From DATDRM01 sp035291705 (GTDB taxonomy: Bacteria; Chloroflexota; Anaerolineae; Anaerolineales; UBA4823), in contig DATDRM010000071.1 in NCBI GenBank assembly GCA_035291705.1, positions 1 to 11,109 of the forward strand: a DNA stretch of 11,109 bases, given 5' to 3'. Below, in pieces: positions 1 to 5,906 of the stretch (position 1 is its first letter; every line of letters starts with the position of its first letter). Position numbers and translations under genes: made by a program. The notes below the pieces were generated by a model that was not told the DNA's origin, searched no databases, and was given only the letters and a program-made list of their open reading frames with translations.

Positions 1-236
1 GCTGCCAGGATCTTCAGTGCGCTGACAATGATGTACCCGATCCCGGCGACGATCAGGGCTTCGAGGCCGAGCTTCTCAAAAGGCCCGCTCAGGAGTCGAA
101 TGCCTCCGAATGTTGGCAGGTGCCCTTGCGAGAATGCGTAATACAGGGTGGGAACCATACCGACAAGCCACATGAAAGCATCGACGTAGACGACGACGGA
201 CAGGACAGTTGTTAAGGGAATGCGCATTCTTTTCAT
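1..236 (-). CDS. Membrane protein of unknown function, C-terminus cut off by window edge
   Basis: The frame is open from an ATG at 236 down to base 1, so only the first 78 residues are present. The protein starts MKRMRIPLTTVL. It has a hydrophobic segment at about residues 6-34, a short loop containing HLPTFGGIRLL, and a second hydrophobic segment at about 58-78. It is therefore an integral membrane protein with at least two helices. A GGAG lies 9 bases before the ATG. A second ATG three codons in (MRIPL) is a possible alternative start. The gene follows the 117-aa membrane protein by 85 bases on the same strand, so the two may be co-transcribed. I do not recognise the family. The gene is real on the strength of its start signal and membrane pattern, but no function can be assigned. 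Confidence 0.6.
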   Translation of the reverse strand, partial: MKRMRIPLTTVLSVVVYVDAFMWLVGMVPTLYYAFSQGHLPTFGGIRLLSGPFEKLGLEALIVAGIGYIIVSALKILA

Positions 237-321
237 TCCTATTCACTCCAATAGCCATGCGACTACGATCAGAAGAGTTATCAGATGATGCAGAACGGAA
301 TAATCAGCATTGCGAGGATTA

Positions 322-675
322 CTATCTCTTCGAAAAGAAGTCCCGCATCGTAAGAAACAATCCCAATCCGCATACGGCAGCGACCCCATAATAAAATGCA
401 ATTTCGGAGCCCTGTGTCATAAATCCGGGAAGGGCTAATCCGATCGGAAGCAGCCCAGTGGCAACCCAGGCCCATTTTTCTCCCCGCCGGAATGGGATCA
501 AGATGACTATCAAAGCGTACAGGTTGAAAAGGGCAAAGCCGAAGAAAAGGAGGGGATCTTTGAGAATGAATATCAGGCTAAAATGCATCAAAGTCATCAG
601 AGCGGCTGATATGAGCAGGATGATCCATCCGATTTTATAAAGGTTTTTTTGGGCGGGAATAGTACTTACTGACAT
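322..675 (-). CDS. Small four-helix integral membrane protein, unknown function
   Basis: This 117-residue protein is mostly hydrophobic. Likely membrane segments lie at about residues 13-37, 40-62, 68-86 and 92-111. Positively charged loops (RRGEK at 63-67 and the C-terminal RDFFSKR) suggest how it sits in the membrane. No catalytic motif or metal-binding pattern stands out. The ATG at 675 is preceded by AAAGGAG with a 6-base spacer, a strong ribosome binding site. The gene lies 55 bases after the SRPBCC gene on the same strand, with no terminator visible between them, so an operon is likely. The family is not recognised. It resembles the many small four-helix membrane proteins of unknown role in bacterial genomes. 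Confidence 0.8.
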   Translation of the reverse strand: MSVSTIPAQKNLYKIGWIILLISAALMTLMHFSLIFILKDPLLFFGFALFNLYALIVILIPFRRGEKWAWVATGLLPIGLALPGFMTQGSEIAFYYGVAAVCGLGLFLTMRDFFSKR

Positions 676-730
676 TGTGAACTCCTTTTACATAGGTAGA
701 TTGAGAGGATGACATGGGTTACTAATTGGA

Positions 731-1183
731 TTATGACGAGGCCGCGGTAACCCGGCTTTCGAGCATGTCCTTCAGATCGCCGAAGGCAGCCTCCATCTCC
801 CGCTTTAAACTTCCCGCGATCATAGGTTCTGCCAGACCCATAAAGCCTACCGTACGCAGTTCGATCTCCGTAGTGAGTTTGGTACCCTCAGCCGTAGGCT
901 CGAAGAGGAACGATTGTTCGAAAGGAACAGATCCTGAAGTGCTTTTAATGGTGGTCTTACTATTCGGCTCATAAGCTACTATTTCAACACCGCCCTCCAG
1001 CTTCCGTCCCAGGAATTTGCGTACAGACGTAAATTGAGAGCCGATACCTAGCGAACCTTGGGTTAAACGCCGCACTTCAAAAAGTCCGGTTTGCCATTGT
1101 GGTCCATTCTGGAGGTTACTAACATAAGCAAAAACTTCCTCGATGGGTCGATGGATAATGATGCTCATTTCGTTTTTAACCAT
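731..1183 (-). CDS. SRPBCC (START/Bet v1-like) family protein
   Basis: The 150-residue protein opens with the usual SRPBCC pattern: a first beta strand (EMSIIIHRPIEEVFAYVSN) leading into the first helix, then a W-containing segment (GPQWQTGLFEV). Alternating beta strands follow (VEIVAYEPNSKTTIKS, FEQSFLFEPTAEGTKLTTEIEL), with a long C-terminal helix at about 120-146. This is the full length of the polyketide-cyclase/dehydrase-type helix-grip fold. Such proteins bind a hydrophobic ligand in a cavity between the sheet and the last helix. The ligand cannot be read from sequence, and it could be a lipid, an aromatic polyketide or none. It is probably cytoplasmic, with no signal peptide. The ATG at 1183 follows AAGGAG with a 7-base spacer. 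It leads the 117-aa membrane gene and has its own promoter upstream. Confidence 0.9.
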   Translation of the reverse strand: MVKNEMSIIIHRPIEEVFAYVSNLQNGPQWQTGLFEVRRLTQGSLGIGSQFTSVRKFLGRKLEGGVEIVAYEPNSKTTIKSTSGSVPFEQSFLFEPTAEGTKLTTEIELRTVGFMGLAEPMIAGSLKREMEAAFGDLKDMLESRVTAASS

Positions 1184-1229
1184 TTTGATACTCCTTGTGA
1201 AAACGATTAATTGTGTGGTTTTCTTACGA

Positions 1230-1265
1230 CACTGCTATTATGACATATTAGACCTAAAATGTCGT
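1230..1265 (-). promoter_or_regulatory. Probable sigma70-type promoter of the SRPBCC gene
   Basis: On the minus strand a -10 hexamer CATAAT (1237-1242) and a -35 hexamer ACGACA (1260-1265) are separated by exactly 17 bases. The predicted start of transcription is near 1230, giving a leader of about 47 bases before the ATG at 1183. A perfect TTGACA also occurs farther upstream at 1316-1321, but nothing resembling a -10 follows it at the right distance. Confidence 0.5.
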
Positions 1266-1273
1266 CAGTGAAC

Positions 1274-1318
1274 ACACGGATATGCACACGTATCTTTGAA
1301 GTGCGTGCGAATCCGTGT
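1274..1318. repeat. 14-bp imperfect inverted repeat upstream of the SRPBCC promoter
   Basis: The arm ACACGGATATGCAC (1274-1287) is mirrored by GTGCGAATCCGTGT (1305-1318), with 12 of 14 positions complementary and a 17-base spacer. Arm centres are 31 bp apart, close to three helical turns. The repeat lies just beyond the -35 of the SRPBCC promoter, at about -44 to -88. No T-run follows on either strand, so it is not a typical intrinsic terminator. A regulator binding site is a reasonable reading. Confidence 0.5.
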
Positions 1319-1368
1319 CAAAAGTTTTGGCACCCTCCCTGACCGGAACCAGAGGTAACCAACATAAA

Positions 1369-1396
1369 GCGGCCACGTCTCGAGGCGCGGTCGCTA
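1369..1396 (-). terminator. Weak candidate terminator hairpin after the NB-ARC/LuxR gene
   Basis: On the minus strand GCGACCGCG (1387-1395) can pair with CGTGGCCGC (1370-1378) around an 8-base loop, with one mismatch and one G-U pair, plus a closing A-T. The hairpin is 23 bases past the stop codon at 1420. It is followed only by a short, broken T-stretch (TTTATGTT), so it may be a weak terminator or merely a GC-rich hairpin. Confidence 0.35.
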
Positions 1397-1419
1397 CTTG
1401 ACTGAAATATGGCCGACGA

Positions 1420-3891
1420 CTATGCGGGGGTTTGGGTCAATCCATGTTCAATCGCCCAGCGCATGATCTGGGCGCGGCTGGTCAATCCCAACTTGGATAT
1501 GATATGGCTGACGTGCGTCTCGACCGTGCGCTTGCTCAAGACCAGTTCGGTGGCAATCTCGCCGTTTGTCATACCCTGCCCGATCAGCGCGGCGACTTCG
1601 AGCTCCCGCCTGGTCAGGCCATCCGGCGTTTCTGGGCGCGAGCGCGCCGTTGCCAGTGCAATTCCTGGTTTGAGCGGGAGATTCTCGGCGTAGTCCACGG
1701 CCTGCTCCAGGGACATGGCACGCCCGGCCGACTGCTCCGCCTGCAATTCCGCCTCTGTGAGCCTCATCCGAGCCAACTCAAGATAATGTTCGTACTCCAT
1801 TCGGGTGGCGTGCCATACAGATGCCATGGCGATACGCTGCCCGCCAATCGTCGAAGATGCGCTTAGCAAACGTGCACCAACAGCTGGCAATCCCCGCATG
1901 AGTGCGATTGCAGCGAAGCCAATCAGGCATTCTGCTATGCCCGACACATTTTGCACCCCCTGGTGGGCTGCCATACTCTCACGGAACAGGAGGTGGGCGC
2001 GCTCAATATCTCCCAAATGCAAGCAGGTGTGCCCGAGATTATGCAGAACCGAGCCCAGATCATGCTGGGCGCCGATCTCTCGCAGCAGCGCTACGCTGTT
2101 CTCATACACAGTAAGGGCATCTTCGTATTTTTGCTCACAGCGCGCCAGATCACCAATTGAGTTCAGCGCATGCGCAATCCGAAAGGCATCGCCCGCCTCT
2201 CGGGCAATTGACAGACTCTCGTCCAGCGATGCACGGGCAATATCATAGAAACCCAGCTCAATCGCTACCCCGCCATGGGCCAGTAAGGACATGCCTAAAT
2301 AGAACGGTGGCCCGGACAAATCACGCAGCAGTTGGATAGTACGGTTCCCGAGTGTGTAAGCGGTTTGATAATCACCCGCCGCTCTTGCTCCAGAACCTAA
2401 GCTGCCCAGGGCAAGAATAAGGATCGGATTGCCCTGATCTCCGGCCGCCTCGACCAAGGCAACGGCTTCCTGCCCATACGCCGTGGCTGTTGAAGCTTTG
2501 CCGAGGAACATTGCGAGGAAGCTTGCATAAACCAGGGCATTCGCGCGGACGGCAGGAGAAATTCTCTCGTCCGCCTGGGCGAGCAAACGCTGGAACCATG
2601 CCAGGCCTTCTTGCACAAAGCCCCGGATCTCCCAAAACCGAACGAGTGAGGTGGCGATGCGCAGTCCCGCCTCGATTTGGCCGCTTTCCAGCGCCCAGGC
2701 CAGGGCGGCGCGCAAGTTGTCATGCTCGCCTTCCAGCCAGTTCAGCCAGAGCTGCTGGTATGCCTCGTTCAGTTTCGGCGCGGCCTCTTCAGCCCGGCCT
2801 AAAAACAGGTCCAGGTGGCGGTCGCACAGCTGCACAGTTTCACCCGCCTCATCCAGTTTCTCGCGCGCATATTCACGGATCGTTTCGAGCAGGCGGTAGC
2901 GCGCCTGGGCGCGGCCAATCGTATCCGCCACGACCAATGATTTACTTACCAGAGAGGAGATCCGATCCAGTGTGTGCTCTGAGGCGATCCCTTCTTCTGT
3001 GCAGATGGCTTCGACGGTATCGAGCGTGCAGCCGGCCTCAAAGACCGCCAGGCGCCGCAGCAAAACTTGCTCATCAACCGGAAGCAGCGCATAACCCCAA
3101 TCGATTGCCGCGCGCAGGGTGTGGTGGCGCGGCTCAAATCCTGTACGCTGACCGGAGATGAGCAGAGCCAAACGGTCGTTAAGGCGTGCGGTAATTTCTT
3201 GCACAGTCAACACATTGACCCTTGCGCTGGCCAGCTCCAGCGCAAGGGGTAGGCCATCCAGCCGACGGCAAATCTCGACGGTTGGCCATGCATTTTCAAG
3301 GGTGAGGTTGAAATTGGGCGAGACAGCACGCGCTCGCTCAACAAACAGACGAACGGCGTCATATTGCATCAAGTCTTGCGGGTTGTCTTCTAGCTTCGCA
3401 TTAACAGAAGGCCAGGCAAGCCCGGAGACAGGATAAATCGTTTCGCCGAGGATCGCCAATGGCTCGCGGCTGGTCGCCAGAATTCGTAGCTCAAGCGCCT
3501 GGGACAGTAATCCTTGGGCAAGCTGCGCGCAGGCATCCCTAAGGTGCTCGCAATTATCCAGAATGAGAAGCAACTGTTTAGACCGCACAAAACTCAGCAG
3601 CGTCTCCAGCAGAGGCTGGTCTGCGGCCGGGCGCAAGCCGAGCGCCAGTGTGACGAGTTGCGGTACGAGTACTGGCTCGCGCAGCGGCGCCAGGTCTACC
3701 AGCCACACGCCATCCTCAAAGGTTTCGCTCACCGTATTGGCAATCTGGATTGCCAGCCGCGTCTTGCCGCTTCCGCCCGCGCCCGTGAGTGTGACGAGGT
3801 GCGAGCTGAATAGCAGGCGCTTTACATCAGCTATCTCCCGCTCGCGCCCGATGAAACTTGTCAACTGTACAGGAAAATTCGTTAGGGCCAC
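1420..3891 (-). CDS. NB-ARC-type ATPase / TPR / LuxR-family transcriptional regulator
   Basis: With a GTG start at 3891 this is an 823-residue signal-integrating regulator. It opens with the family's usual NFPVQLTSFIGREREI. The nucleotide-binding domain has Walker A GAGGSGKT (37-44), Walker B LLLILDNCEH (about 107-116), an ATSREPL sensor stretch and a GLPLALELAS motif. A winged-helix part follows (TLRAAIDWGYALLPVDEQ). The middle is TPR-like helical repeats (for example HALNSIGDLARCEQKYEDALTVYE is such a unit). The C-terminal LuxR helix-turn-helix spans about 758-818 (LTRRELEVAALIGQGMTNGEIA). The domain order fits the predicted-ATPase/LuxR family: ATP-dependent, TPR-sensed activators of transcription. 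The inducer is unknown. The frame stays open upstream to 4059, but that would run into the rhomboid gene. GGAG six bases before GTG 3891 supports the short form, and GTG 3903 is an alternative. Confidence 0.93.
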   Translation of the reverse strand: MALTNFPVQLTSFIGREREIADVKRLLFSSHLVTLTGAGGSGKTRLAIQIANTVSETFEDGVWLVDLAPLREPVLVPQLVTLALGLRPAADQPLLETLLSFVRSKQLLLILDNCEHLRDACAQLAQGLLSQALELRILATSREPLAILGETIYPVSGLAWPSVNAKLEDNPQDLMQYDAVRLFVERARAVSPNFNLTLENAWPTVEICRRLDGLPLALELASARVNVLTVQEITARLNDRLALLISGQRTGFEPRHHTLRAAIDWGYALLPVDEQVLLRRLAVFEAGCTLDTVEAICTEEGIASEHTLDRISSLVSKSLVVADTIGRAQARYRLLETIREYAREKLDEAGETVQLCDRHLDLFLGRAEEAAPKLNEAYQQLWLNWLEGEHDNLRAALAWALESGQIEAGLRIATSLVRFWEIRGFVQEGLAWFQRLLAQADERISPAVRANALVYASFLAMFLGKASTATAYGQEAVALVEAAGDQGNPILILALGSLGSGARAAGDYQTAYTLGNRTIQLLRDLSGPPFYLGMSLLAHGGVAIELGFYDIARASLDESLSIAREAGDAFRIAHALNSIGDLARCEQKYEDALTVYENSVALLREIGAQHDLGSVLHNLGHTCLHLGDIERAHLLFRESMAAHQGVQNVSGIAECLIGFAAIALMRGLPAVGARLLSASSTIGGQRIAMASVWHATRMEYEHYLELARMRLTEAELQAEQSAGRAMSLEQAVDYAENLPLKPGIALATARSRPETPDGLTRRELEVAALIGQGMTNGEIATELVLSKRTVETHVSHIISKLGLTSRAQIMRWAIEHGLTQTPA

Positions 3892-3897
3892 TTCGAT

Positions 3898-3901
3898 CTC
3901 C
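3898..3901 (-). promoter_or_regulatory. Ribosome binding site deciding the GTG start of the NB-ARC/LuxR gene
   Basis: On the minus strand GGAG at 3901-3898 stands 6 bases before GTG 3891. The protein from that GTG begins six residues before PVQLTSFIGRERE, the spacing expected in this family. The upstream alternatives lack a comparable signal. Confidence 0.6.
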
Positions 3902-3940
3902 ACAAGCCCAGTTATTATTATTGCTACTAATTCAATCTGA

Positions 3941-3946
3941 ATTATA
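3941..3946 (-). promoter_or_regulatory. Candidate -10 element for the NB-ARC/LuxR gene
   Basis: A perfect TATAAT on the minus strand lies within the AT-rich 77-base gap between the rhomboid stop and the regulator start. Transcription would begin near 3934, giving a leader of about 43 bases. No good -35 hexamer is found 16-18 bases upstream, so the promoter would be weak or activator-dependent. Read-through from the rhomboid promoter is also possible. Confidence 0.4.
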
Positions 3947-3968
3947 CTTAAACGATATCCGGCAAATT

Positions 3969-4643
3969 TTACCAGCGCGGGACATATTCCGGCCTGCGGC
4001 GGTTGCCGAGCAACTTGGCTAACACCACCCCGGAAAGGAACCCACCAATATGCGCCCAAAAAGCCACTCCGCCTACATCGGGTCCGCCCAAAGAAAGGAA
4101 TCCACTAAATAGTTGCAGTACGAACCACAACCCCAGCACGATGCTCGCTGGGACCAGCGTCATACGCAGAAAAAATCCCAGCGGGATGATCGTCAGCACG
4201 CGGCTTTGGGGGTAAAGCACCAGGTAAGCGCCTAATACCGCCGCGATCGCGCCGCTCGCCCCCACGGTCGGGATCTGCGAACCGGGATTGGTGAGGATAT
4301 GCGTCAATGAAGCCACCACACCCCCCACCAAATAAAAGGATAGATACTTGGCCGCCCCCATGCTATCCTCCACGTTGTCGCCAAATATCCACAAGTAGAG
4401 CATATTACCGCCGAGATGCGCCAGCCCAGCATGCATGAACATGCCAGTAAAAATGTCAGCAATATCTCCCAGATTCAGACCGGTAGTGAAATGCACCGGG
4501 ATCAAGGCATATTGATAAACCATTGACTCCTGGTAAGGCCCAGCCAGCCACTGCAACACAAAGACAAGGATATTCGCAGCAATCAGCAAATAATTGATGA
4601 CCGGCACATGCCGGGTAGGAATCTGGTCTCGGATCGGAATCAT
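3969..4643 (-). CDS. Rhomboid-family intramembrane serine protease
   Basis: This 224-residue polytopic membrane protease cleaves other membrane proteins within the lipid bilayer. It starts MIPIRDQIPTRHVPVINYLL, a common rhomboid opening. The family motifs are present: HLGGN (76-80, where N80 would support the oxyanion), the catalytic serine in GASGA (S130), and the catalytic histidine in WAHIGGF (H198). About six hydrophobic segments are visible, with a conserved YLWIFGDNVED loop after the HLGGN helix. The catalytic Ser-His dyad is intact, so activity is expected. The substrate is unknown. Two adjacent ATGs exist. The second (4643) is preferred because GGAG then sits 5 bases upstream, against 2 for the first (4646). 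The gene has its own promoter and lies upstream of the NB-ARC/LuxR regulator on the same strand. Confidence 0.96.
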   Translation of the reverse strand: MIPIRDQIPTRHVPVINYLLIAANILVFVLQWLAGPYQESMVYQYALIPVHFTTGLNLGDIADIFTGMFMHAGLAHLGGNMLYLWIFGDNVEDSMGAAKYLSFYLVGGVVASLTHILTNPGSQIPTVGASGAIAAVLGAYLVLYPQSRVLTIIPLGFFLRMTLVPASIVLGLWFVLQLFSGFLSLGGPDVGGVAFWAHIGGFLSGVVLAKLLGNRRRPEYVPRW

Positions 4644-4669
4644 CATTACTCCTTTGTTCTTCGCCTAGG

Positions 4670-4699
4670 ATTGTAGCAAAGATTCGCTAATGCCGTCAA
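4670..4699 (-). promoter_or_regulatory. Near-canonical sigma70-type promoter of the rhomboid gene
   Basis: On the minus strand TTGACG (4694-4699) and TACAAT (4670-4675) are separated by 18 bases, five of six matches at each hexamer. Transcription should start near 4663, about 20 bases before the ATG and just ahead of the AAAGGAG ribosome binding site. No operator-like repeat overlaps it, suggesting steady expression. Confidence 0.7.
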
Positions 4700-4801
4700 T
4701 GGATTACATTGGCCAGTTCTCCCCCACCGAAGCCAGGTGTCACCAATAATACGTTCAAGGAGTGGAATGGGTCCAGCGATCCCGCCCTATTTATAGTGAA
4801 A

Positions 4802-4831
4802 GCCCACGAACGATCATGATTGTTCGCGGGC
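4802..4831 (-). terminator. Long palindrome, probable terminator of the 97-aa/156-aa operon
   Basis: The 30 bases form a near-perfect palindrome with 13 of 15 positions paired, centred on ATCATGAT. As minus-strand RNA it makes a stem of about ten pairs (GCCCGCGAAC with GTTCGTGGGC, including one G-U), starting 29 bases after the stop codon of the 156-aa gene. The following T-stretch is short (TTTCACT), so termination may be partial. Its near-perfect dyad symmetry would also suit a dimeric DNA-binding protein. Confidence 0.5.
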
Positions 4832-4860
4832 ATAGGGTATGGCGGAGATAAGCGAACTAT

Positions 4861-5331
4861 TTATTTGGCGTGTGAATAGCGCCTATTCGCGGTCCGTTCC
4901 AGCAATTGAGTGGGCTGTCCCTTCATCTGGCCACGCACAAAGATTAGCGTTCCAAGGATAAAGAACGCCGTCTCCCCGAGCGAAGCATAAATACCAAATT
5001 CACTCAAGGCCGACGTGAGAACCAGGACCATTCTGGCTACTCCGCCAACTAATCCGGCAAGCAAAAATGACCAGCTTGTGATTTCCTTTTGCTGTCTTGT
5101 CAGGTTCACCCGGTCAATGCACAGGCCTAAGAAGTAATTGATGAAAGCCAGGAAGACACCATACCCATGTACGACTTTCCAGGTCTGATATTGATCGCCA
5201 GTAAGAATCGATCCACCAAAGAAATCGATGGTCAGTGGAATCCCAACCACCATTCCGAGGAACAGAAATAGCGCAATGCCAAAACCAATATTCTTCCTGC
5301 CCACCTCTGCATTCGTGAAGATCCTATCCAT
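4861..5331 (-). CDS. Four-helix integral membrane protein, unknown function
   Basis: The 156-residue protein has likely membrane segments at about residues 14-35, 52-73, 85-107 and 113-133, with a basic C-terminal tail (LLERTANRRYSHAK) probably in the cytoplasm. A histidine (H55) and several glycines lie within the second segment (VVHGYGVFLAFINYFLG), but no established heme-, ion- or substrate-binding motif is recognised. The ATG at 5331 is preceded by AGGAGG with a 5-base spacer, a very strong ribosome binding site. It is the last gene of a tight minus-strand operon, 15 bases after the 19-codon ORF, and is followed by the palindrome at 4802-4831. The family is not recognised. Its position suggests a shared job with the 97-aa protein. 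Confidence 0.85.
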   Translation of the reverse strand: MDRIFTNAEVGRKNIGFGIALFLFLGMVVGIPLTIDFFGGSILTGDQYQTWKVVHGYGVFLAFINYFLGLCIDRVNLTRQQKEITSWSFLLAGLVGGVARMVLVLTSALSEFGIYASLGETAFFILGTLIFVRGQMKGQPTQLLERTANRRYSHAK

Positions 5332-5346
5332 GGTTGCCTCCTCTCA

Positions 5347-5406
5347 TTAGGTTTTGATTCGGAATAGTTCACGCCCCAGCAAGAGCACGCCAAGCGTGAT
5401 CAGCAT
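5347..5406 (-). CDS. Putative 19-aa hydrophobic microprotein
   Basis: This ORF reads MLITLGVLLLGRELFRIKT and stops at TAA. It has a hydrophobic stretch of ten residues followed by a charged, basic tail, which would suit a tiny membrane peptide. It has no good ribosome binding site of its own. Its ATG is one base past the TGA of the preceding 8-codon ORF, which does have a strong AGGAGG, so translation would rely on re-initiation. It ends 15 bases before the next gene. A one-base insertion may have split an ancestral 28-codon gene: removing the T at 5410 joins the two ORFs in frame. Confidence 0.4.
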   Translation of the reverse strand: MLITLGVLLLGRELFRIKT

Positions 5407-5407
5407 T

Positions 5408-5434
5408 TCAGTTCAATGTTTGTGTGTTATTCAT
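5408..5434 (-). CDS. Putative 8-codon leader ORF with strong ribosome binding site
   Basis: ATG at 5434 opens a reading frame MNNTQTLN ending in TGA. AGGAGG lies 4 bases upstream of the ATG, as strong as the sites of the confirmed neighbouring genes, and 11 bases separate the ATG from the stop of the 97-aa gene. It could be a coupling leader for the 19-codon ORF, the first part of a frameshifted small gene, or an attractor of ribosomes that sets the level of the downstream membrane gene. Confidence 0.35.
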   Translation of the reverse strand: MNNTQTLN

Positions 5435-5445
5435 TGTGCCTCCTA

Positions 5446-5739
5446 TCAAACTTTCCGTTTCACTTCATTGACGGATAGTAAAGTCAGGTTCAGGCGACTC
5501 AGTTTGTTCAAGACACCCATGAGTGCGGCCTGATCGACAATGGGTCCAAGAAGGATCATCTCTCCGTTATCCAATAACTTCATCTCCAAACCTTCCAGCC
5601 AATCTGACCATTTGCTATTGAGATGGCCTTTCACATGGATTTCGAAAAACCCTTCTCCGGTAGTGGAGATTTGATTGCTTTGATCCTCTCTGTCCAGTGA
5701 AGGGCTATCCAACCTGTTCTTATCCTGCTTGTTCGCCAT
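5446..5739 (-). CDS. Conserved 97-aa protein associated with LuxR/LAL regulators, unknown function
   Basis: The first 30 residues are polar and probably disordered (MANKQDKNRLDSPSLDREDQ). The rest, about 31-92, is a compact alpha/beta domain: FFEIHVKGHLNSKWSDWLEG, then LEMKLLDNGEMILLGPIVDQ, then a helix (AALMGVLNKLSRLNL) and a last strand (TLLSVNEV). I recognise this W-S-D-W-L-G / GPIVDQAAL pattern as a small protein family common in Chloroflexota and some actinobacteria, often beside large MalT-type regulators. No biochemical role is known to me. There is no signal peptide or membrane segment, so it is cytoplasmic. The ATG at 5739 follows AGGAGG with a 4-base spacer. It heads the operon leading to the 156-aa membrane protein. 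The upstream MalT-type regulator ends in a terminator, so this operon should have its own promoter. Confidence 0.9.
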   Translation of the reverse strand: MANKQDKNRLDSPSLDREDQSNQISTTGEGFFEIHVKGHLNSKWSDWLEGLEMKLLDNGEMILLGPIVDQAALMGVLNKLSRLNLTLLSVNEVKRKV

Positions 5740-5803
5740 TGTTCCTCCTGTTAATCATTTTACAGATTTCGCAGGCAAAGTCATCGTCCGAAGGTCGCAT
5801 TTA

Positions 5804-5823
5804 GGGTTGTAGTTGGGGTTGTA
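5804..5823. repeat. Tandem 8-bp direct repeat in the leader of the 97-aa operon
   Basis: GGGTTGTA occurs at 5804-5811 and again at 5816-5823, with a 12-bp period. It lies between the regulator's terminator and the start of the 97-aa gene. MalT-type activators are known to bind short G-rich direct repeats, so this is a candidate activator site, although the sequence does not match the enteric MalT box. Confidence 0.35.
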
Positions 5824-5840
5824 TTCATGCAGGAGTTCGG

Positions 5841-5877
5841 TTAAAAAATCCGGCAGTGAAAGGTCATCCACTGCCGG
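5841..5877 (-). terminator. Strong rho-independent terminator of the MalT-type regulator gene
   Basis: On the minus strand CCGGCAGTG (5869-5877) pairs perfectly over nine bases with CACTGCCGG (5850-5858), with a 10-base loop. It is followed by ATTTTTTAA from the A-run at 5843-5848. The hairpin starts 29 bases after the stop codon at 5907. It is the cleanest intrinsic terminator in the window and separates the regulator from the 97-aa operon. Confidence 0.9.
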
Positions 5878-5906
5878 CTTGGCGAACTAACGATCCGGTT
5901 TTCTAA

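Noticed and set aside
281..475. 64-residue hydrophobic frame overlapping the end of the 117-aa membrane gene
   Set aside because: It largely shadows the real gene in another frame and has no ribosome binding site. The hydrophobic end is expected from T-rich codons.
2490..3161. 223-residue plus-strand frame opposite the NB-ARC/LuxR gene
   Set aside because: It is antisense to well-recognised coding sequence, rich in Arg/Pro/Gly/Ala as expected of a shadow frame, and has no domain pattern.
3892..4059. Longer form of the NB-ARC/LuxR protein with 56 extra residues from an ATG at 4059
   Set aside because: The extension overlaps the rhomboid gene by 91 bases in another frame and then crosses an AT-rich promoter-like gap. 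It has no family similarity, and a GGAG-preceded GTG at 3891 fits better.
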